Positions 7,395 through 10,930 of a stretch of 10,930 nucleotides of DNA are shown in pieces (position 1 is the stretch's first letter; each line of letters begins with the position of its first letter). The stretch covers positions 1 through 10,930 of the forward strand of contig JAAAOD010000166.1 of the NCBI GenBank assembly GCA_009908535.1. Direction: 5' to 3'. Below the pieces are notes generated by a model, which saw nothing but the letters and a program-made list of their open reading frames with translations, was not told where the DNA came from and searched no databases. Origin of the DNA: Verrucomicrobiota bacterium. GTDB lineage: Bacteria > Verrucomicrobiota > Verrucomicrobiia > Opitutales > Oceanipulchritudinaceae. Position numbers and translations under genes: made by a program.

Positions 7395-8906
7395 ATGTCC
7401 TCCAAGCATACAGCAATGGCAAAGGACTGGCTGGCAGGCGTCGGGGAGGCGTACGACGCGGTGGTGATCGGGAGCGGCCTCGGCGGGCTCACGAGCGCGA
7501 ATGTCCTCGCCAAGGCCGGGCACCGGGTCCTGCTGCTTGAGCACCATTACCAGTTCGGCGGCCTCGCGACCTGGTTCAAGCGCCCGGGCGGGCACGTCTT
7601 CGACATTTCCCTGCACGGCTTTCCGCACGGGATGATCAAGAGCTGCCGCAAGTACTGGACGCGGGAAATCGCCGATTCCATCGAGCGGCTGGAGGACATC
7701 CGCTTCCTGAATCCGCAGATGAACCTGCGCACCTCCTTTGACAAGGCCGACTTTTCGCGCCTGCTCGTGGAGGAGTTCGGGATTCCGCAGGAGCGGGTAC
7801 AGGCCTTTTTCGACCACCTCGGGCAAATGAACTTCTACGACGAGGACCGGCGTACCACCGGCGAGGTCTTCGAGGAGTTTTTTCCGGGCCGCAACGACGT
7901 GCACCGCCTGCTCATGGAGCCCATCGCCTACGCCAACGGCTCCTCGCTGGAGGATCCGGCCATCGCCTACGGGATCGTCTTCTCCAACTTCATGAACAAG
8001 GGCGTCTATCTCTACAAGGGCGGGACGGACGGCCTCATCGGGAAGATGACGAAGGAGTTGCAGGCGAACGGGGCGGAGCTGCGCAAGTGCGCGCTCGTGC
8101 GGGAGATCCTCGTCGAGGAGGACGCCGCCGGGCAGCCGCGGGTGACGGGCGTGGTGGCGCAGAGCCGGAACAGCGGCGAGGAACATCCGCCGCGCACCAT
8201 CCGCTGCGACGCCATCATTTCCAATGCCAACCTGAAGACGACGCTGCAGGAGCTGCTGCCGGCGGACCGCCTGCCGGAGGATTTCCGGCGCGAAGGCGAG
8301 GACGTGCGTGTGAACACCAGTTCCTGCCAGGTCTACATGGGGATTCGGAAGGGCGAATCCATTCCCCACGTGGGCGACCTCATCTTCAGCTCGGAAGCGC
8401 CGGAGTTTTCGACGGACGAGCTGCTGCGCCGCCGCGGCCGCAGCCGGACCTTCTCCTTTTATTATCCGGATACCCGGCCGCACAGCCGCGTGCCGCGCTA
8501 CGCCGTCGTGGCCTCCCTGAACGCGCGCTGGGAAGACTGGGCGGACCTCGACGAAGAGAGGTACGAGGCGGAAAAGAAGGGGCTTGCGGAGGATTGCGTG
8601 CAGGCGCTGGAGCGCATTCTTCCGGGCGTGCGGGAAAAGATCGACCACCTCGAGGCCGCGACGCCGCGCACCGTTCATTATTTTACCCGGCACCACGGGG
8701 GAACCTCCTTCGGGACGAAATTCGAAGGGCTGGCGGTTTCGCGCCGCCTGCCGGAGGTCGTGACCGGCATGTACCACGCCGGTTCGGTGGGCATCATCAT
8801 GTCCGGCTGGCTGGGGACGATGAACTACGGGGTGATCGTGGCCAACAACGTTGACAAGTTTCTCAAGGAGCGGGAGAAGCCCGCCGAAGTTCCTTCCTAT
8901 GATTGA
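7395..8906 (+). CDS. FAD-dependent oxidoreductase, phytoene desaturase / carotenoid isomerase / retinol saturase-like
   Basis: This 503-residue flavoprotein has a dinucleotide-binding fold at its N-terminus: [13 protein letters not shown] at 23-35 followed by an acidic end to the second strand, LLLEHH at 46-51. GGLATWF at 55-61 is typical of the CrtI/CrtISO/RetSat superfamily. A C-terminal FAD-contact region begins near GMYHAGS at 458-464. Relatives desaturate, isomerise or saturate carbon-carbon double bonds in long polyene or isoprenoid chains, usually at the membrane. The substrate cannot be read from the sequence. Its coupling to fatty acid-type enzymes and an OleA homologue points to a long acyl or olefin chain rather than a carotenoid. 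The frame is open far upstream as a shadow of the aminotransferase gene, so the start was set at the first ATG past the divergent gap; an ATG at 7416 is the alternative. Its last 8 bases overlap the dehydratase gene. Confidence 0.85.
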   Translation: MSSKHTAMAKDWLAGVGEAYDAVVIGSGLGGLTSANVLAKAGHRVLLLEHHYQFGGLATWFKRPGGHVFDISLHGFPHGMIKSCRKYWTREIADSIERLEDIRFLNPQMNLRTSFDKADFSRLLVEEFGIPQERVQAFFDHLGQMNFYDEDRRTTGEVFEEFFPGRNDVHRLLMEPIAYANGSSLEDPAIAYGIVFSNFMNKGVYLYKGGTDGLIGKMTKELQANGAELRKCALVREILVEEDAAGQPRVTGVVAQSRNSGEEHPPRTIRCDAIISNANLKTTLQELLPADRLPEDFRREGEDVRVNTSSCQVYMGIRKGESIPHVGDLIFSSEAPEFSTDELLRRRGRSRTFSFYYPDTRPHSRVPRYAVVASLNARWEDWADLDEERYEAEKKGLAEDCVQALERILPGVREKIDHLEAATPRTVHYFTRHHGGTSFGTKFEGLAVSRRLPEVVTGMYHAGSVGIIMSGWLGTMNYGVIVANNVDKFLKEREKPAEVPSYD

Positions 8907-9324
8907 TGTCGAACAAGCCATTCCGCACCGGCCGCCGTTCCTCTTTATCGACCGGATGCTGGAAATCACCGACGCGGGCGCGGTCGCCGAGCGCGCGATC
9001 CGCGCCGAGGAACCCCATTTCGAAGGCCACTATCCGGGCAATCCGCTCATGCCGGGCGTGCTGCTCTGCGAGGCCACTTTTCAGACGGCGGCGGTGTACC
9101 TCGTCGAGAAGATGAGCGGGGCGGGGGAGGACGGCGCGGAGAAGACCCCCGTGCTGGCGCGCATCGAGCAGGCCAAGTTCAAGCAGATGGTCCGTCCCGG
9201 CGACACCCTCCGCATCGAGGTGAAGTTCCGCGAAACGATGGGGCGCTTTCATTTTCTGGAAGGAAAGGTCCTTGTCGGCGGCAAAGCGGCGGTGACCCTT
9301 TCCTTCGCCCTTGCCCTCTTGTGA
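8899..9324 (+). CDS. FabZ-type beta-hydroxyacyl-ACP dehydratase
   Basis: The 141-residue protein is a complete single hot-dog-fold domain of the usual FabZ length. It opens with [12 protein letters not shown] at 8-19, the standard FabZ beginning. [20 protein letters not shown] at 43-62 carries the catalytic pair H44 and E58, spaced 14 residues apart as in E. coli FabZ (H54 and E68). The enzyme removes water from 3-hydroxyacyl-ACP to give trans-2-enoyl-ACP in the elongation cycle. The ATG at 8899 was chosen because FabZ homology starts at once; it overlaps the end of the oxidoreductase gene by 8 bases, implying coupled translation. No Shine-Dalgarno sequence lies at a useful distance. As a member of an olefin-type cluster it may be a dedicated copy rather than the housekeeping FabZ; this is inference. 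Confidence 0.92.
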   Translation: MIDVEQAIPHRPPFLFIDRMLEITDAGAVAERAIRAEEPHFEGHYPGNPLMPGVLLCEATFQTAAVYLVEKMSGAGEDGAEKTPVLARIEQAKFKQMVRPGDTLRIEVKFRETMGRFHFLEGKVLVGGKAAVTLSFALALL

Positions 9325-9350
9325 CGGAGCCTTTGGCGTAGGCGGCGACG

Positions 9351-10175
9351 ATGGATTTCCTGCGGTTGGAAAAGAAGACCTTTCTGGTGAGCGGCCTCGG
9401 CAACCGGCGCAGCGTGGCGCACGCGGTCGGGCGCACGCTCGAGGAGGCGGGGGCGAAGGTGGTTTACTGCGTCCGCAACGAGCAGCGCGCGAAGGAGATG
9501 GCGCGGCTCCTCGACGGGCGGCCGTACGTCTGTTGCGACGTGGAAAAGGAGGCGGATCTGCGCGCGCTGCCGGAACAGGTGCGCGCCCACACGGGGCAGC
9601 TGGACGGCTTCGTCCATTCCATCGCCTTCGCCAACTACAGCGAGGGCTTCGTGCCGTTCCATGAGACGAAGCGGGAGGACTTCCTGCAGGCGACGCAGGT
9701 GAGCGCCTTTTCGCTGGTGGAGTTCGCGCGCGCGCTGAAGCCGCTTTTCACGCCGGAGGCCTCCGTGGTGGCGCTGGGCATTTCCTCCTACGTGACCGCC
9801 GCCACCTACGGCTACATGTCACCGATCAAGAGCATGCTGGAAGGCTGCGTGCGGTACCTCGCGAAGTCCTTCAGCGCCGACAGCGAGGTGCGCTTCAATG
9901 CCGTCAACGCCGGTCCGTTGCGGACCAAATCCTCCGCCGGCATTCCCGGCTACCTCGACAATTACCTGTACGCGGAGCAGCTGACCTACCGCAAGCGGGC
10001 GCTTACGACGCAGGAAGTGGCGGACGCGGTCGTCTGGCTGCTGAGCCCGCGCAGCTCGGGCCTCAACGCGCAGGGGATCGTCGTCAACGCCGGGATGGAC
10101 TCGAATTACTTTGATGAGACGGTGGTCGAACGGGTGAACCGGCCCGCCGGCGGCGGGGAATCCTCTACGGAATGA
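9351..10175 (+). CDS. FabI-type enoyl-ACP reductase (SDR fold) with a shortened active-site loop
   Basis: The 274-residue protein is a short-chain dehydrogenase of the FabI branch. SGLGNRRSVAHAVG at 14-27 is the cofactor loop in the FabI rather than classical SDR form. DGFVHSIAFA at 85-94 and NAVNAGPLRTKSSAGI at 183-198 match FabI signatures. Catalytic Y153 and K160 keep the Tyr-X6-Lys spacing. A second tyrosine, Y147, lies only 6 residues before Y153, whereas E. coli FabI has Y146 and Y156, 10 apart, so this loop is about 4 residues shorter. The enzyme should reduce trans-2-enoyl-ACP with NADH or NADPH to complete a chain elongation cycle. It follows the dehydratase by 26 bases, and its stop overlaps the next start as ATGA. 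A role dedicated to the OleA-linked lipid is inferred; it could also be the organism's main enoyl reductase. Confidence 0.88.
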   Translation: MDFLRLEKKTFLVSGLGNRRSVAHAVGRTLEEAGAKVVYCVRNEQRAKEMARLLDGRPYVCCDVEKEADLRALPEQVRAHTGQLDGFVHSIAFANYSEGFVPFHETKREDFLQATQVSAFSLVEFARALKPLFTPEASVVALGISSYVTAATYGYMSPIKSMLEGCVRYLAKSFSADSEVRFNAVNAGPLRTKSSAGIPGYLDNYLYAEQLTYRKRALTTQEVADAVVWLLSPRSSGLNAQGIVVNAGMDSNYFDETVVERVNRPAGGGESSTE

Positions 10176-10930
10176 AATTTTCGAAGGTCTGTATCAGCGC
10201 GACGGCGGTCGATGATCCGCCCGAGGAAGTCACTTCCGCGGAGATCGAGGAACGGCTCCGCCCGGTCTATGAGAAGCTGCGCCTTCCGGAAGGCCGCCTT
10301 GAGCTGATGACCGGTATCCAGCGGCGGCGCTTTTATCCGAAGGGAACCCTGCCGTCGGAAGCGGCCGCGCGCGCGGCCCGGTCGCTGCTGGAAACCGCGC
10401 CGGTCGACCGGGGCGACATCGACGCCGTCATCCACTGCGCGGTCTGCCGCGACCGGCTCGAACCGGCGACGGCGGCCTATGTGCACGGGATGCTGGGCCT
10501 GCCGCCGTCCTGCCAGATCCTCGACCTTTCCAACGCCTGCCTCGGTTTCGTGAACGGGATGGTCTTCGCCGCAGGGATGCTCGAAAGCGGCCAGGCGCGG
10601 CACGTCCTCCTCGTCGCCGGCGAGAATGGACGCCCGTTGCTGGAGAATACGGTCGCCACCCTGCTGCGGGGCGAGCTGACCCGCAAGACGATCAAGCCGT
10701 ACTTCGCCAACCTGACCATCGGGGCGGGCGCGGCGGCCATGCTCCTTTCGCGCGAGGAGGCCGTGCCGGCGGAGGCGCGGAGCCTGCGGCTGCTGGGCGG
10801 CGTGGCGCGTACGGACTCGGAAGCGAACCGGCTCTGCCAGGGCGACAGCGTCGCCGAGGGCGGACAGGAGATGCTCACCGATGCGGGGGCGCTCCTTGAG
10901 GCCGGCATTTCCCTCGCCCAATCCGCCTTC
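10172..10930 (+). CDS. oleA: OleA-like acyl condensing enzyme (3-oxoacyl-ACP synthase III superfamily), 3' end outside window
   Basis: The first 253 codons are visible, of an expected 340 or so; the frame is open to the last base. The sequence resembles OleA more than FabH: an N-terminal MKFSKV, TGIQRRRFYPKG at 47-58, CRDRLEPATA at 92-101, DLSNACLGFVNG at 118-129 and NLTIGAGAAAM at 180-190. C123 is the predicted acyl-accepting cysteine and E97 the likely counterpart of the OleA glutamate that activates condensation across the dimer interface. OleA performs a head-to-head Claisen condensation of two fatty acyl-CoA molecules to a 2-alkyl-3-ketoacid in long-chain olefin synthesis. The start is ATG within ATGA overlapping the FabI-type stop, with GGGGAA at 10155-10160 upstream. 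The C-terminal catalytic histidine and asparagine are beyond the window, and so are any oleB, oleC and oleD genes. A FabH-like initiating synthase is the alternative. Confidence 0.85.
   Translation, partial: MKFSKVCISATAVDDPPEEVTSAEIEERLRPVYEKLRLPEGRLELMTGIQRRRFYPKGTLPSEAAARAARSLLETAPVDRGDIDAVIHCAVCRDRLEPATAAYVHGMLGLPPSCQILDLSNACLGFVNGMVFAAGMLESGQARHVLLVAGENGRPLLENTVATLLRGELTRKTIKPYFANLTIGAGAAAMLLSREEAVPAEARSLRLLGGVARTDSEANRLCQGDSVAEGGQEMLTDAGALLEAGISLAQSAF

Noticed and set aside
7320..8969. A 549-codon minus-strand open frame opposite the FAD oxidoreductase gene
   Set aside because: In-register antisense shadow; the plus strand carries the FAD-binding motifs.

Overview
The window is GC-rich bacterial chromosome (well over 60% G+C by eye). 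It is densely packed and holds nine protein-coding genes, the first and last cut by the window edges. I see no tRNA, rRNA, CRISPR array, insertion sequence or phage gene. Family content and general look (DUF1015 protein, topoisomerase III with C-terminal repeats, free-standing GlmU-like hexapeptide protein, OleA homologue, few Shine-Dalgarno sequences) fit Verrucomicrobiota, perhaps the Opitutae. That placement is inference from gene types, not from a marker gene.

Layout. (1) Positions 1-2263, plus strand: the 3' part of an adenosine deaminase family gene, an RluD-family rRNA pseudouridine synthase, and a left-handed beta-helix protein resembling the acetyltransferase half of GlmU. The gaps are 3 and 31 bases, so they probably share a transcript. 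(2) Positions 2279-7238, minus strand, convergent with block 1: in transcription order, a class V (alanine-glyoxylate type) aminotransferase, a topoisomerase III-like type IA topoisomerase, and a DUF1015 protein. (3) Positions 7239-7394: a divergent intergenic region with a candidate promoter for the minus-strand genes and an inverted repeat. (4) Positions 7395-10930, plus strand: a tightly coupled lipid gene set made of a CrtI/CrtISO/RetSat-like FAD oxidoreductase, a FabZ-type dehydratase, a FabI-type enoyl-ACP reductase with a shortened active-site loop, and the first 253 codons of an OleA-like thiolase-fold condensing enzyme. Two of the three junctions overlap (8 and 4 bases).

Block 4 is the most interesting part. 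OleA joins two fatty acyl chains head to head in the first step of bacterial long-chain olefin synthesis. Here it is translationally coupled to a dehydratase, an enoyl reductase and a polyene-type oxidoreductase. This suggests a locus that makes or tailors its own acyl chains before or after condensation. Whether oleB, oleC and oleD follow cannot be seen. In block 2, the aminotransferase and DUF1015 protein together hint at serine or glyoxylate metabolism, with the topoisomerase gene between them.
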